64,000 bases of DNA from Strongylocentrotus droebachiensis (taxonomy: Eukaryota > Echinodermata > Echinoidea > Camarodonta > Strongylocentrotidae): positions 309,501 to 373,500 of the forward strand of contig JAVYIG010000595.1 of assembly GCA_035222895.1 (NCBI GenBank), written 5' to 3'. Position 1 is the stretch's first letter, and each line of letters opens with the position of its first letter. Both the position numbers and the translations under genes were made by a program. Positions 22,096 through 34,416 of the stretch are shown here, piece after piece. The notes under the pieces are model-generated. The model did no database searches. It was not told the DNA's origin and was given only the letters and a program-made list of their open reading frames with translations.

Positions 22096-23448
22096 CTATG
22101 TCAGCAGGATACTGGATTTGGGGGTCCTAATGTTGCATGCGACAATTCCTCTCGATGTAACTTTGAATATATTGTTAACAAGAAAATGACTGCCCCCCTC
22201 GGAAGATTTGATAACATCGTGATCGACTCCTCTGTTTTGGGCAACGAGATGACCATCAAGGTACCACTGAAATGTAACTTCATCCACGATACTATTAACC
22301 TCAGCCATGCACTTTAAGGTATCTGAATCATCATCATAGAGAATGGCTTGAAATCCATTCTCTGTCATCCCTGCCAAATAAGTTGAATTCGATTTGCAGA
22401 AATCAAGCAATGGCTCTGATGCGTACTTTATATTTACAATGGAGTTATTCCACGAAGTTGCAATGCCATTTGTTGCCTCACAGGATATGTTCAGAATATC
22501 TCCCCTTTGCATTGCATCCAGAAGAATTGTAACATTCTGTGAATGCGATGTGCATTGGGCAAATAGTTCTTCAGGGTGGCACGACCAGTTATACCTGTCC
22601 ACCTCAGGGTATCCTTTTGCAATACATTGGAACGTCATTTCAGTAACTAATGGCCATATCATTTCAGCCTGATGCGGAATTATCTCTACAACCGGAGAAT
22701 GAATTACCGTGTATGGACCGAGAGCACATTGAACTCGGTGTCGAGGAAAAGCCACACTCTCTGCAACACACGTCAGGACCTTATTATGGAGCAATGAAGA
22801 AACCGTAATGTTCCCGATCAGCATTGATCCTATTTGGGAAAAGGAGGAAGATACGGAAAGAGGATTTAACCACCTTAGTACAGCCTGTGGGTTGGTTCGG
22901 ACACCTTCGCATTCGAAGATAACTTGGTCGTGTTCTCGAAGTATGGAATCCGATGGTCCTCGGCAATCCAACTTATTGTCCTTAAGGAAATACAACACGT
23001 TAAGGTTTGCAAACTCAGATGAAACAGAAATAGCTGAATTATCTGTGACTATCATCATTATCCAGCATCTGTATAGGCTACTCATTTCTCTACTAACATG
23101 ATGAATAGTAAAGTAGGATGAAATTGTTCTAGTGCTATTGTCCGACTTTGTTGAGACATTGCACATGTCACTCTGATAGATAGGTTCAGTAAGAGCATTT
23201 TCCCAGTAGGATCTTGCAACCGAGAAGGGCAAGTTTGATTGTATGGTACAATTGAAAGACGCAGTGCCATCCTCTTTTACGCTGACATCAGCGGGCTGAG
23301 CGACGAATTCAAAATCATGATCAAAAAAAGAAACCTGAACGAACATGTGAAGGATTATGAAAATGAGAATCGTTTCTGTAGCGAGAATGCTCAATAATCT
23401 CTGATACATATTATAATATTTTGTAGGAGCAGAGCAATAGACCGCCAT
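22096..23448 (-). CDS. four-domain immunoglobulin-superfamily protein
   Basis: A 450-residue single-exon frame with an ATG at 23,448; a second ATG at 23,409 (residue 14) gives a more classical signal peptide (MYQRLLSILATETILIFIIL). Mature sequence starts near FDHDFEF. Four Ig domains follow with canonical Cys-Trp-Cys patterns: C67-C128, C180/W193/C227, C275/W288/C323 and C380/W395/C438. Many N-glycosylation sites are present (for example NCT 66, NVS 98, NST 104, NIT 213, NVT 305, NIS 320). The frame stops 12 codons after the last Cys with no transmembrane segment or GPI tail, so it appears secreted unless a further exon is spliced on. The Ig spacing suggests an adhesion- or receptor-type ectodomain, but I cannot name an orthologue. 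It lies on the opposite strand between the two ankyrin/Ig genes. Long multi-Ig genes are usually split into several exons, so a single-exon form suggests either retroposition or a lineage-specific gene. Confidence 0.75.
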   Translation of the reverse strand: MAVYCSAPTKYYNMYQRLLSILATETILIFIILHMFVQVSFFDHDFEFVAQPADVSVKEDGTASFNCTIQSNLPFSVARSYWENALTEPIYQSDMCNVSTKSDNSTRTISSYFTIHHVSREMSSLYRCWIMMIVTDNSAISVSSEFANLNVLYFLKDNKLDCRGPSDSILREHDQVIFECEGVRTNPQAVLRWLNPLSVSSSFSQIGSMLIGNITVSSLLHNKVLTCVAESVAFPRHRVQCALGPYTVIHSPVVEIIPHQAEMIWPLVTEMTFQCIAKGYPEVDRYNWSCHPEELFAQCTSHSQNVTILLDAMQRGDILNISCEATNGIATSWNNSIVNIKYASEPLLDFCKSNSTYLAGMTENGFQAILYDDDSDTLKCMAEVNSIVDEVTFQWYLDGHLVAQNRGVDHDVIKSSEGGSHFLVNNIFKVTSRGIVACNIRTPKSSILLT

Positions 23449-25185
23449 CGCGGCTGATATCACTAATGCCAATGGTTACGAGATGTTTCTGATAGACATA
23501 CGGCTTTGAGAGGAAAGGCAGGATTGTAGAATTTTGATTAATGTGTAGAAATTTTCCATTAATAACATTGGCTGACCGATGTTCTTTCGAACCGGATAAT
23601 TAGATTTTGTATCCAACAGGTAGGTCGTACTTGATGTGCTTTGATCGAAACCAAGCAACAACAAAAATAATAATAATAACTGTTAGTGCAGCCATTTATA
23701 ACTTTTGAAATCCCTGCGTGTCCTAAAGTGGTTATGAAACGTAATAAAATACATGTAGTAAGATGTTATTTTGGCATTAATATTTCGAACAATCGTGGAA
23801 AGAAAATTTAAATTAATCGTAAATCAGTTCCCTAGGTCTACTACATTTGTCTCAAATTCATTCAAGATATCTTCTAGCACCGGACACATGGTAAATGCAT
23901 TTGAACTTGATAATAAAAGGTAGTTAAAGAGGGAAGATAGGCGAAAAGAGTCGATAAAATGATAGGAAATAAAACGACGAGTTTGTATAAAAGAAAAAAG
24001 GGCGGTTATGTAATTAGTATCAAGGCACGTATGCATGATAAGTAATAGATAAATGCTACTAATGAAATAGAGAGCATGAGGTTATTCAAAACATATTTAT
24101 TACCAGGGAGATCATCATTAATTCCTCTTCCAGATATTGAATATTCGGAGATAGACTTTAAGAAATGAAGACCAAAGGTCAATATGGGAAGTAAGAAGTG
24201 AAACTATAGAAAGGCAAGGATGAATCGGTGTGGGAACCATACCATGTTATATTTAATTTGTTGTTGTTACCACGTTACTATCATCACTGTTAATCAAATT
24301 GTTCAACAAGGAAACAGAAAAACTAAAAGTATGAGGGATTCCGTTCCCAAGTCCATTAAATGCATTAGGTATTGTTTATAGGAATATACGAGACGGCAAG
24401 CAGGTCTTATTTAAGGTTTTACGTGACCAACTATACACGAAACGGCGTAGACAGGATGGCTACCCGGATGGCTACCCGTTCCCTCTCTCCGTGGAATTGA
24501 GGAATCAATGAGAGCGAGATGGAAAGAGAGAGAGAGAGAGAAGGGAGGGAAACAGAAGAAAGGTAATGTAGGCCTGTAAGGGTAAAGGAGCGCGAAAAGG
24601 AGATTACAGACCCCTTGCTTCCACTCTTCCCGCAACCCTTTGCCTTGTTACCATGTAGTCATAGGCGTACAGGGGGTGTCCGAATTAAAAACATGTATAA
24701 TTGTGGGAAATGTAATAAGCTGAAAAATTGATATTCAGGCAAAAGGCGTCAGCCCCCCTCGACCCATCATAACGATGCCTCCATTACGTTGGACCCCCCC
24801 CCCCCCCCCCTCACTGCGACACTGTGGAGCAAGTGTTTATAGATACCTCAGGTGCATTTTGTCAAAGTTAGAGCTCTAATCTTATATAAGATAGAATTCA
24901 TTATAGCAAGGTTAGAGATTACACGCGATTTGTCGATGAACGAATCCAGCACGTTTACTCTTTCAATATGCTTAGCTCTTCATCAGCACTGATATGAGTC
25001 TTCAAGTATGCATTAATGTACAAAGTCCTTTTTTATCAAATATTGAAATAGACTGTCACCCACTGAATAAACAAAAAACACCTCCTAAGGCAAATATAAA
25101 AACGATGATTCAGATGTAAATAAGACCATTTAATTGTTTAATGAGCATGACATTTAGTTGTGACTGTGGTATCAAACAAGGGCCG
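23449..25185. other. intergenic, upstream of the Ig gene
   Basis: No supported gene. It should contain the Ig gene's promoter on the minus strand, but no clear TATA box or initiator could be chosen. A 62-codon minus frame at 23,476-23,664 has no hydrophobic leader or domain. Poly-C run at 24,794-24,810 (17 C). Confidence 0.5.
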
Positions 25186-25294
25186 CGTATTATAAAGAGT
25201 TATGATTGATCTTACGTTTGATTAATACACGATGAGCCATAGACTTACGATCAATATTAACCTTACCATCAATCAAAAGGCTTTATAATACATG
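25186..25294. mobile_element. ~109-bp degenerate foldback MITE
   Basis: The left end GTATTATAAAGAGTTATGAT and the right end, read in reverse complement GTATTATAAAGCCTTTTGAT, match over about 30 bases with a few differences. No coding content. Target-site duplications are not clear. Confidence 0.55.
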
Positions 25295-26875
25295 GCAAAG
25301 ACATATGGGGTGCTTTGGTTTTAAACAAATGTACTCTAAAAACCATTCATTTCCAATTCGTGCACAGGTTCTCGTTTTCTTTCTCTATACATCATACGGA
25401 CCAGTGGCATTTTTTTAATGGAATGAAGTAGAGAAGACAAGGGAAGGGCTGTATCCTCCACCCCCGCAAAAAGTTGACAAATCATTCTGTTTTATAAAAC
25501 AATATCTTATTACTAATTCCGTTATTCGTAAATCATGAAGGATCTTTTTTATCAGTCACTACGGTTTTAAAAAATGACACTCATCATAATCATAACTTTT
25601 TACAGGAAAAAAACTACTAAAACTATATAACGTGGTTATTTACTGCAAAGTAAGGTCACTTGCATTTTTGAGAAAGTATGTAAATGAGAACCTCAAAATA
25701 GCGAAAGAGCATTTTAAAAATCTACCATTATAAATTCACAATATCGAAAGGGACATTTAGCATCGTAATGGGTTGCTCCTGATGAATTGGAAAATCGGGA
25801 TGGGACATCTACTCCCTGCAATACTGTCCTCCATGCCCTGGATTAATTCAGGTCACTCGAATATTAACTCCATTTACGCCATCCCGCAAAGCCCCTTCTC
25901 TCCCCCCCCCCCCCCCTGCCCACTCCCCTCCCTATAAACTTGGAGTATACAAGTCGTAAAACAGTGCCGCATTCAGGTCACCTTTTTCGACTGGCAATTG
26001 CTGTGATGGTCCACTAGGCCGAAAGCCCATCTGATCATCTGCCCACTTAACCAAAATGTCGGTCATCCAGGCTTTCTAGGCATTTATTTTAAATTGCTAA
26101 ATAAAAGGTCCACAAGATCGACATCTTTCCATTTTCCAATGTGTATTTCTCCTTTTTATCGGTTTTATGGGCTGTTGTTGGTCACGTGCGCTGGTGGTCT
26201 CGTGGGTCCTGGGAATGATGAAACTTTTGTAACTTCATTTTGTGTTTTATATTTTCTTATTTAGGTCTTTGATTTATCGGTCTATTTTCCTGTTAGTATT
26301 CTGGGCTGTCGGTCGTAGGCCTTACAAAGTATCATTTTAATATTTATTTTTGTATTCATTTATTCACTTAATTTCTTGGTCGCTTAATCGTGAGTTAGAA
26401 GTAAAAGTCGCTCCTACTAACATAAATGGTACCCATAACAGCTTATTCGGTAATGTCCATATAATCAAGTATTTAAAACTACAGTCCATGGTGTGTTAGG
26501 AAGGAAATATTTAAGTGAAATGTTGTTCACCAGTCTACGAAAATGAAGATTTGGGTTAAATACGTGGCCTACGTGACGGGGGCAAAACGAAATTTAAACA
26601 TTTAATCAGATTCGGCAAATATTTGATATGATATATTCAAGATAATTTCATCTCTCCAGCAATAAGTTATAATCAGATAACAGGAGCCATATTTATTCGA
26701 TTGAAATATTAATTCTGATTGGTTATCATAATAACCTCTGACACAATCTATACAATACAAATACAAATTATGGAAAATGATTAACCACTGAATAAGCTCA
26801 TCATAAGACAAAGGTCACAGCAGGCCTTTGAAACCTCGTGATATCATAACTTCTAGGGACCGAAATTGACGCGAT
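25295..26875. other. intergenic, no gene seen
   Basis: AT-rich DNA with a poly-C run at 25,902-25,916 and a patch at 26,190-26,330 (GGTGGTCTCGTGGGTC, TATCGGTCTATTT, GGCTGTCGGTCGTAGGCC). That patch resembles, in inverted orientation, the repeat at 28,340-28,560. Confidence 0.5.
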
Positions 26876-27083
26876 ATACATCACGTGACAAATAAAGGCG
26901 TCATCAAAACGTTCCTAACCAACATTCTAAAAGTACACGCCATTATTTTGCGACAACTCCCGGCAGTTGATTTGGTGTGCTATTCTACATCCAAGTTTTT
27001 GACATATTTTCTGGACTAGGCTATTGACGTGTCTACTGCTAGACCGACTGAGGGTACTTCTATACCTTAGTGTTCTTTAAGAA
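26876..27083 (+). promoter_or_regulatory. possible 5' UTR exon and promoter of ankyrin/Ig gene B
   Basis: The stretch ends TTCTTTAAGAA before a consensus donor GTAAGT at 27,084. It has somewhat higher complexity than its surroundings and an E-box-like CACGTG near 26,882. It lies 0.9 kb upstream of the first coding exon candidate. No TATA box was identified and nothing in copy A can test it. Tentative. Confidence 0.22.
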
Positions 27084-27371
27084 GTAAGTACTTTGACATT
27101 TTAATATACATGGGTATACAGTATTAAACCTCGTGATGTGTAATTAGAAAATTGAATATCATTAAAATATATAAAGTGTTCATCTAAAATGTAGTCGCTG
27201 TAGACGAAAGTGCTGGACTTCCTTCGATATGATTGGGGCGTAAAGTTGTAAACAGAGAATAGATAATATGAACTGACTTCCGTCTTGTTTCATTTTTTAA
27301 ATTTGTATAGTTCTGATTGTATGTATAATTAATACATGTAATTGGTTATTTCTCTGTCTCTCTAACTCTTT

Positions 27372-27551
27372 GGCCCGAATTCACAAAGGAGGTTTGTCGA
27401 CAAACCGAGGTTTATGTGTGTCATACGACGCGTTTCGACGCGTTTTTTACAAACCTGGTTTGTAAAGAACAAAAGGAGGTTTGGCGAAACAAAAGGAGGT
27501 TTGAGCTCAAACCTTGGTCTGAGCTCAAACCTTGCTTTGTGAATTCGGGCC
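27372..27551. mobile_element. 180-bp foldback MITE (family 2, copy 1)
   Basis: Ends GGCCCGAATTCACAAAG and its reverse complement. The interior repeats AGGTTTG and CAAACCT motifs and has ACGACGCGTTTCGACGCG. A second copy with much longer matching arms is at 56,112-56,280. Non-coding. No convincing target-site duplication. Confidence 0.85.
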
Positions 27552-28009
27552 GTTGTGTCTATCCCTTTTCTGCTTCAGTGAAACTTACTAATGTGTGCAT
27601 GGTATTTGATGTTATGTATGCTGATGAGTCTTGTTGTGTCAATACGGTTGCGGTATAGGTATTGGAATGAATAAGTGTATGTTTTTGCTATTACTATTGC
27701 CTGTTTATTTATTGTATTCATATTTCATTTATTTGCATTTATTTGCATTTATTTTAGCAGGGTTCATCCTAATAAGCTTTGCTTACGAAGAGGTCCTTCC
27801 AAAGTTTATTTTGTATGTATTCATTATGTAAATTATTATGTTTGTAATGGAAAAATAAATCGAAATTGAATTGTTTTGAATAAAATCAAAGGGAAATATG
27901 AGAAGTATAAACTTATACTAAACAAAACTGACCAGGGCTCCAAGAAAAGCAGAGCTCGTTGCCGTGTGATCCCTTTCTGATGAATATCTTTACATTATAC
28001 TCGCTACAG
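27552..28009 (+). other. likely first intron of gene B (part)
   Basis: AT-rich DNA with no gene. It ends in the weak acceptor TATACTCGCTACAG directly before the exon candidate at 28,010. Confidence 0.4.
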
Positions 28010-28084
28010 GGTGATTCCAATATGGGGGTGAACACTGATGGCGAGGAGACGGGTCCAGGTTCGACAGTAACAAATGGAGTCGAG
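28010..28084 (+). CDS. ankyrin/Ig gene B, candidate first coding exon (75 nt)
   Basis: An open segment between TCGCTACAG and GTAAGC, exactly 25 codons (GDSNMGVNTDGEETGPGSTV-TNGVE). It ends in phase 0, which fits the phase-0 start of the exon at 34,417. The ATG at 28,022 is the most upstream start available and would give a protein of 1,669 residues. The peptide is acidic and Gly/Thr-rich like the next exon's product. It rests on splice signals and frame only, since the matching region of copy A is outside the window. Confidence 0.5.
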
Positions 28085-30474
28085 GTAAGCAAAAACAATT
28101 GCAATGCTTTGGCAGTATAGCAGGTTTACTCATTAAAGTCAACAGAAAATGATATTATATCTAATTATCTTTCATATTTCATAAATAATTACGAGGTTTC
28201 TAGACTTGACATTCTCACTCCTGATGTTCACACACATGCACGATGAATATCACCCACTCACATTTGCCACAGAATCATTGAATTAAATATCAATCAGCGA
28301 AACTACTAATTTCCTATCAAGGAACCAAGGGTTGTCCCTGTAGATCGACAACTAACAAGTATATCTAGACCGACTGTCCACGAGACTGATAAAACATAGA
28401 AACAAATAAGAACATAAAGAAAAGGACCAAAAAAAGGTCTACGAGATGGACGGCCCTCGAGACCGACATCCGATGAAAGCGATAAAACAAAGAAATACAT
28501 AATAGAAGGTAATAAAAGAAATCCCGTAGGCCGTCGGTCTATTGACCCTTTTAAACAATTATCAGAAGCTCTGCGAGACCCACATCGCCGGTCTCTTGTG
28601 ATTTGTTCTGGTACATTCTATGATTACACATTAAATGGTCTGCGAGCCAATAAATAGAAGATTTGATTCAGTTCATGTTGACAATCAGTGAGGGTGTATT
28701 TTCTATCCATTCATATTAGCACCAGCACTTTTTTGTTAAATACCTTTGTCGGACGGGCAGGACGTAGCTAATGAGCCACAATCCATAGAGAAAATACACT
28801 GAAATATTAAAGTAGCTTAACTATTTAATAAAAAGATTAATGAAATTTTCAGGAAATTCATCAAAACATAAGATCATTTTAAAGCGTTAAAGTTTTAATC
28901 ATTCTAAGACAAAGAGACTGCCGTTTGATTTATCGCGGGAGCATCCTTTGTAGTTGGTTTGTACTAACACGTCCATTTAAACTTTAACCAATTAAGGCAA
29001 AGTAGTAATATTATTATACATATGCTCTCTTTATTTTATTGGATACATATTTTCACCATCAACAATATCTGTAATAAAAAAATATATTGATTTCATCAGA
29101 CAAACAAATAACCGAGGTGTACAAAGTTAGATGACATAATGTTTGATTGAAACCAATTCAAAGATTCATAAATTTACTATCCTTCTGTTGGATATCCCTC
29201 AAATTTTTCTCTGATATGTTTTTCCAATTATCACACCTTTCTCAATTTTTTTTTGGAATGGGCCTCTCCTATTAGGATCGGGACTTATGATCTAATACAC
29301 AAATCATAATGTCTTAATGATCTCAGTTTTTCTTTGTTAAGTTTTCGTTTACAAACAAACAAGACAAAAAAATCATTAGGAGTTATCTGTCCGACAAATC
29401 TGCTTTCTCCCTTAAATAAACCCTTCTCTTTTAGGAAGTTTTTCGTTATTATTATAATCGCCATGGTAGCGTTTCATGAAACCGTCGTGAGAGCAATCTC
29501 GCCGATGACGATGACCCATTCAAACTGATGCATTGAAATTAACATGCGTTTGATTGCGAAGTTGGTGAACTCTTACTTGTGACGGTTTCTCGAAACGAAA
29601 TTTTTGGAGGTACTCCAAATAGCAGTTGGTGGGGGAATTGTCATTGCAGTAATTGTCAAGAATATTTATCATGACCTGTGCAAGATAGTTAAAAAGGATT
29701 CGATAGTTCAAAGCCTAAGATAAAGCCTTACAGTAGAGATACGACCGGCTGTCGACACCCGACAACCACTCGTTTGGAGTTGGTTGTCAGTAGTTTCCGG
29801 AACATTTTGGTCGACTGGAGGTTTACGCTGCTGCATCGAAAACCTTTTGCAGACCAAACTAGTGGTGGAAATGCTTGTATTGGTCTTCCAAGGGTAGGCA
29901 ACAGTTCTCAGACTGATACACGACAGAACCCCAGTGGTTGTTACCGGGCGATAGTTGGTTGAGAAAAAGTCGGCAGTTGATCTGCGAATGATGTACGATC
30001 AGTTACCGAATAGACTTTAAACGCTTGTAGATCATCAACAGCCAGGAAGAAATTTGATTTTAAAGTCCGAAAATTTAGTTTGTTTGATAATTTTCCATTG
30101 AAAGAAAATAGGAACAAATAAAATGAAGATGAAAGGAAACTTCATTGCTATTAGGTTTCCTGATCTTATTAGATCATATTATTATGTGATTTTCTATTTA
30201 TGAAAATAACCTGGTTTTTTCCTGCTAGGTAGCCAAGTAAAAGCATAAAATATATGTTCAAAAATCAAATAAAGTCTGATCTACTCATTGATACATGTTA
30301 CGTATGCTACTGTTTTTTGTATATGGATCTGGAAAAAGTCCTTCCATTTCATAATAAGCCTAATCACTAATAATCAAGACAATATCTTTTCATATGCATA
30401 CAATTATGACCGCATTGGTCTTTTTAACCTTTATCTTTGCTTATTTTGCCAATAAACATTCAATAGAATCGAAA
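28085..30474 (+). other. intron of gene B (left part), repeats only
   Basis: No exon is seen. The patch 28,320-28,640 contains repeated GACCGAC/CGAGAC motifs and two GATAAAACA-AGAAA blocks, similar in inverted form to 26,190-26,330. The patch 29,740-29,990 has a weak inverted repeat around CGACAACCACT and AGTGGTTGTT. The rest is AT-rich. Confidence 0.45.
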
Positions 30475-30832
30475 GGAATTGTAACTCACCCGTTCCTAAC
30501 ACCAATAGGTGTTACAACTGCATTTATTAACATACACTGAATATTATGTCTTCATAACACTTGACGAAGGGTAAATTCGACATGTTTTATAAACACAATT
30601 TTAGTGGTTTTGCCTTTATAATCATTTCAGGAGCCAGTTAGGTGTAGATTCAATTTATAAAAAAATGCAACACTATATTTTAAACCAAATGTGGATTAAC
30701 GAGTTGCGATTATAGTTATAGAGTTGCATTTACACGCATCATGTTGTGCTAGATGCCCCCTAATTAATGCCTAGTTCACATTTTACTCGGGCTTTGGACG
30801 ATGTACCCGATCTTTGAGCATCGTGCGATGTA

Positions 30833-31790
30833 CATAATAATAATAATAAAAACGTTACTTATAAAGCGCTTACCACCGAAGTCTCTAAGCGCTATAACAC
30901 ACAAAATAGACTGATATACTATTACATCTTAAACAAAACTAAAAATGCAAATAAACCTACAAATTACAATACATATGGAATACACATCAAAGTGAACATA
31001 GTTAATTAATCATTAAACGCAAGTTTGAATAAATGAGTCTTAAGACTAGTTTTGAATAGGTTAACGGTTTCACAGTTTTTGACATTTAAAGGTAATCTGT
31101 TCCAAAGTTCAGCAGAAGCTTTGCAAAAAGAACGATTACCATAAGAAAGAGTTGACACAGAAGTAGATACGAGGTTTAATTGTGAAGATGACCGTGAATT
31201 GCGTGAGGGTTTGTATTCCTGGATTAATTCTTGCAGATAAATTGGTGCCAATTCATGAATGCATTTATAGGTTAAAACTAAGATTTTGTACATAATGCGG
31301 TACGTCACCGGCAACCAATGCAATTCTCAAAGTATTGGGATGATGTGTTCACAAGAATGCGTGCGTGTTACAAGTCTGGCAGCAAAGTTTTGGATTCTCT
31401 GGAGTTTTGCAATGTGCGAGTCCGGAAGGCCATAAAGAAGGCTATTGCATTGATCAAGACGGCATGTAATAAATGCATGTATAAGCGTTTCGGTAGATTT
31501 GTTATCAAGAAAATTTCGAATACGACCTATCTTGTACAAGGCATATGAAGCTGAGCGACAAATATGTTTAATATAATCATCCATGCTAAGATCATTTTCA
31601 AAGATGACCCCAGGGTTACGTGCACTTTTGAGAGGTTGTATCGGAACATTAGCAATTTCGACAGATGGTAAATGGGAGGACTTTCTAAATCGAGATGTTA
31701 CATGTTCCATAGAGGTCGGCGAGGAATCAGGCGACGGATTTGACATGAATGGGCACCGCCCGATGCCTATAGGGGGCCCGCTGGGTAACC
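30833..31790 (-). mobile_element. 5'-truncated L2/CR1-type LINE fragment
   Basis: Minus-strand C-terminal part of a LINE reverse-transcriptase protein plus 3' tail. The tail has the class signature TATAGCGCTTAGAGACTTCG and GCGCTTTATAAGTAACG, ending in ATTATTATTATT (30,833-30,850 on the plus strand). It lies in the part of copy B absent from copy A. Confidence 0.85.
31006..31780 (-). pseudogene. LINE reverse-transcriptase C-terminal part, one in-frame stop
   Basis: A single frame reads SMDDYIKHICRSASYALYKI, LIHAFITCRLDQCNSLLYGL, IQNFAARLVTRTHSCEHIIP-IL, stop, ELHWLPVTYRIMYKI, then LWNRLPLNVKN and KTSLKTHLFKLAF. The stop is TGA at 31,327-31,329, in the position where relatives have Arg; a CGA-to-TGA change at a CpG explains it. 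This is therefore one continuous relic, not two genes. Confidence 0.85.
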
Positions 31791-33470
31791 CAGGATAAGT
31801 GGGGGACAATTGGCAAACACGTGGTCAATATTTGAAGTAAACACCGGATGGTATATGGCCGACAACTTTCCGATGTCCCGCCGATTACTTTGTGGTGATC
31901 GACGGGACCCCGGCCGATATGTACACAGCGGACATAGGGCGGACGTCAGTCGGACATCGGCCGATGTCCGCTGGGCCGGCCTCCTAGGGTAATCGGCCGC
32001 TCATCGTAGGGTGTTAACGTCCGCGCCCCCAGTTTGTGCAACTTCCATCAGTACATCTCAGAATATCATACAAGTTACACAAACGTTTACCGCAGAAGCG
32101 GCGCTCCGGGGGAGGGCACAGTGCACAGTGCCCCTCCCGACACTTTTTCAGGTAACCCAAACTTGCCCCCTTTTTATACTGAAAATGTGCTCCTTTTCAT
32201 CTTTGATAAGTGCCCTCCTTTTCAAGTCTGATAAAGTCCCTTTTAAAATCTGATAGGTGCCCCTTTTTCTTCGAAAGATGCCCCTTTTCCTTTCTCATAA
32301 ATGCCCTTTTTCTCTCTGGTGAGTGCCCCTTTTAGGGTGCGAGAAGTGCCCAATTTTCACCTGTGAAAATTGCCATCTTTAGTTGCATTACTTACACATG
32401 CATCTTTTCTTTAAATATAATACGTGTCTTTTTTCCCCATTTTTGTTCATTACCTTGCTCCATAACATGCGCCCCTAATTTAAAGCGACTTAGAGCCCCT
32501 TTTATTTGATACCCCAAAAGCTGGCTTGCAACGATAGTTGATATAATTATATTACTTATAAACGGTGGTTTCAGTCTTCCATGTTTAGATTGTGCTAAAA
32601 ACTCATCAGGATTTGGTTTTTTTTCCTCTTTATAAGATGTAATTTTTCGCGCTGGGACCACACAAATCTTGTAATTTTTGTTCGCTTGCTTTCCTCTCTC
32701 GCAAATTGATATTCCGACCATCATACATATCCATCTGCAAACTATGATGCTTAAGCAGTATCCTGGACCATGTAAAGAGAAAAACAAATATTGATATCGT
32801 CCATGACAATGCAATCTCAATCATGACAATATAGGGGTATACAATGTCTAAACATGGTATATGTTCGCTTTGAGGTTTCCCTTTTAAAGTGGCCCTTTTC
32901 CTCCAGAAAGAGCCCTTTTCGTTTGTCCCCCCCCCCTCCCCACTTTGAAAAACGGCAACTCTCAAGCACTGCGGAGGTACGAGTGCCAGTTCTTCTCTCT
33001 TCTCCGCGACTTCTCTTCTCTTGGACTTGAAAGAATAATGAAATGAGATGGCAAAGGCGAGTCCTCTCTATAGATCCCGGACAAGAGGCGGGGGCCCTGC
33101 CGTACACCCAAAGGGCCCCGGCGAAAATATGAGGGCGCCTGGTCAGTTACCCACCAGACAAAAGGGGTCGGCCAGGCACCGGGCAAGGCCCGTTGTGTTG
33201 CTGGCAGGGAGCGACAAACGGCCCGACGACAAATATTGTTTTTGTTTTTAATCAGGCGATAACCCGCTTGACATCGTATGGCCATCGGTGGAACGTCGGT
33301 CAATGTGTGCCGATTACACTCAGACGAGTAAAAGATGCTCGACGTCGAATTTGGTTTTATGGTGAACTCAAAACTTTTCGGCCGTGTTTCCAAATAGTAA
33401 TAGCAGCCGGACAGCCCTCCCCCGGACAAACACGGCCAACAAAAAATTTCTAACCTAGGCATAATCTATT
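31791..33470. other. copy-B-specific insert: GC-rich repeats, no gene
   Basis: The parts 31,795-32,040 and 33,050-33,460 are GC- and CpG-rich with repeated CGGCCGATGTCC, TCGGCC and GGGCC motifs. They flank a pyrimidine-rich minisatellite. Several overlapping frames on the minus strand (32.4-33.5 kb) have no domain and mixed composition. The whole insert may be one nested transposon, but I could not find matching ends. Confidence 0.45.
32150..32375 (+). repeat. degenerate minisatellite, ~25-30-bp unit
   Basis: Units of the form TGATAAGTGCCC-CTTTTT recur about eight times with drift (GTGCTCC, GTGCCCTCC, GTCCC, GTGCCCC, ATGCCCC, ATGCCC, GTGCCCC, GTGCCCA). Related single units appear at ~32,480-32,505 and ~32,880-32,920. 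Confidence 0.75.
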
Positions 33471-34416
33471 GACCACAACATGCTAACAGAACGTCCCGAA
33501 GGAATAGTTCTAATTACAGGCCTAGTTAATGTGCAGCAAATTGGTAAGATAATGCCATTCTGATGCATTTGCACACATAAATGAAAGAATCGGAGATTAT
33601 ATCACTCTTTGTCAATGATCTTTGCCTCTACTTTTTGAACCATTGTCGTAGTGCTGAATAAATTAGTCCATGACTCTCAGTGTGATATTCAAACCTTGGT
33701 TGAGGTGGCGGGGGGAGGGGAAATGATCCGATGTTAATCTATACAATAATTATTTGTTTGGGTCACAATGTGATTACTCATATTGTTTGTACTGTATCTG
33801 TGCAGTGAGTTTATTTCTCTACGTTTCGTTAAGATGGAATATTTCTGAGAGATGTGTTCCTTATCATCCATGCATAATATTTGTTATATTGATCTCTATA
33901 TGCTCTATGTTCATATATGTTCGAGATTTCTATCTCAATTCATGATACAAGAATGGTATTCATCTCCTTGCTTTGTTGGACTTAATTAATTAGAAATATG
34001 TGCCTCAAATTTCACCAAGACTCTGATAGAATACCTTCAATTTTGAGTTGTTAGGGCATTTCAATGATTATGTACTTCAGAGTGAAACAATTCAGCTATC
34101 ATTTTCGTTCAAGGGTTGAAATTTGTCAAGAACTCTAATATTGCCGCTTTCTCCTGAATAGTTTACGCTTAATGCAGCCAATAATGTCAGTTCGGTTATG
34201 TTGTTGTATTAAAGGAGAAATGTCAGTTGATACATTGTTTAAAGGGAAACAGCATGAATTAGCTAACAAAAATATAAAATTGTTCCAGATAACGTCACAT
34301 TATTTTCATTCCAATTCTCTGATTGGTCTAATCGATTAATCCTTGGTGGCACAAACCCCCTGTGAAATTATGACATAATATCTGTGATGACTTCTGTTTG
34401 TGTTATTTTTTTTCAG
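33471..34416 (+). other. intron of gene B (right part)
   Basis: Aligns with 3,590-4,467 in copy A and ends in a strong acceptor (T-run, TTTCAG). No exon is seen. Confidence 0.6.

Noticed and set aside
32392-33462. Overlapping minus-strand frames of 96-166 codons
   Set aside because: They lie in GC-rich repeats and a minisatellite, with no domain, signal or conserved start.
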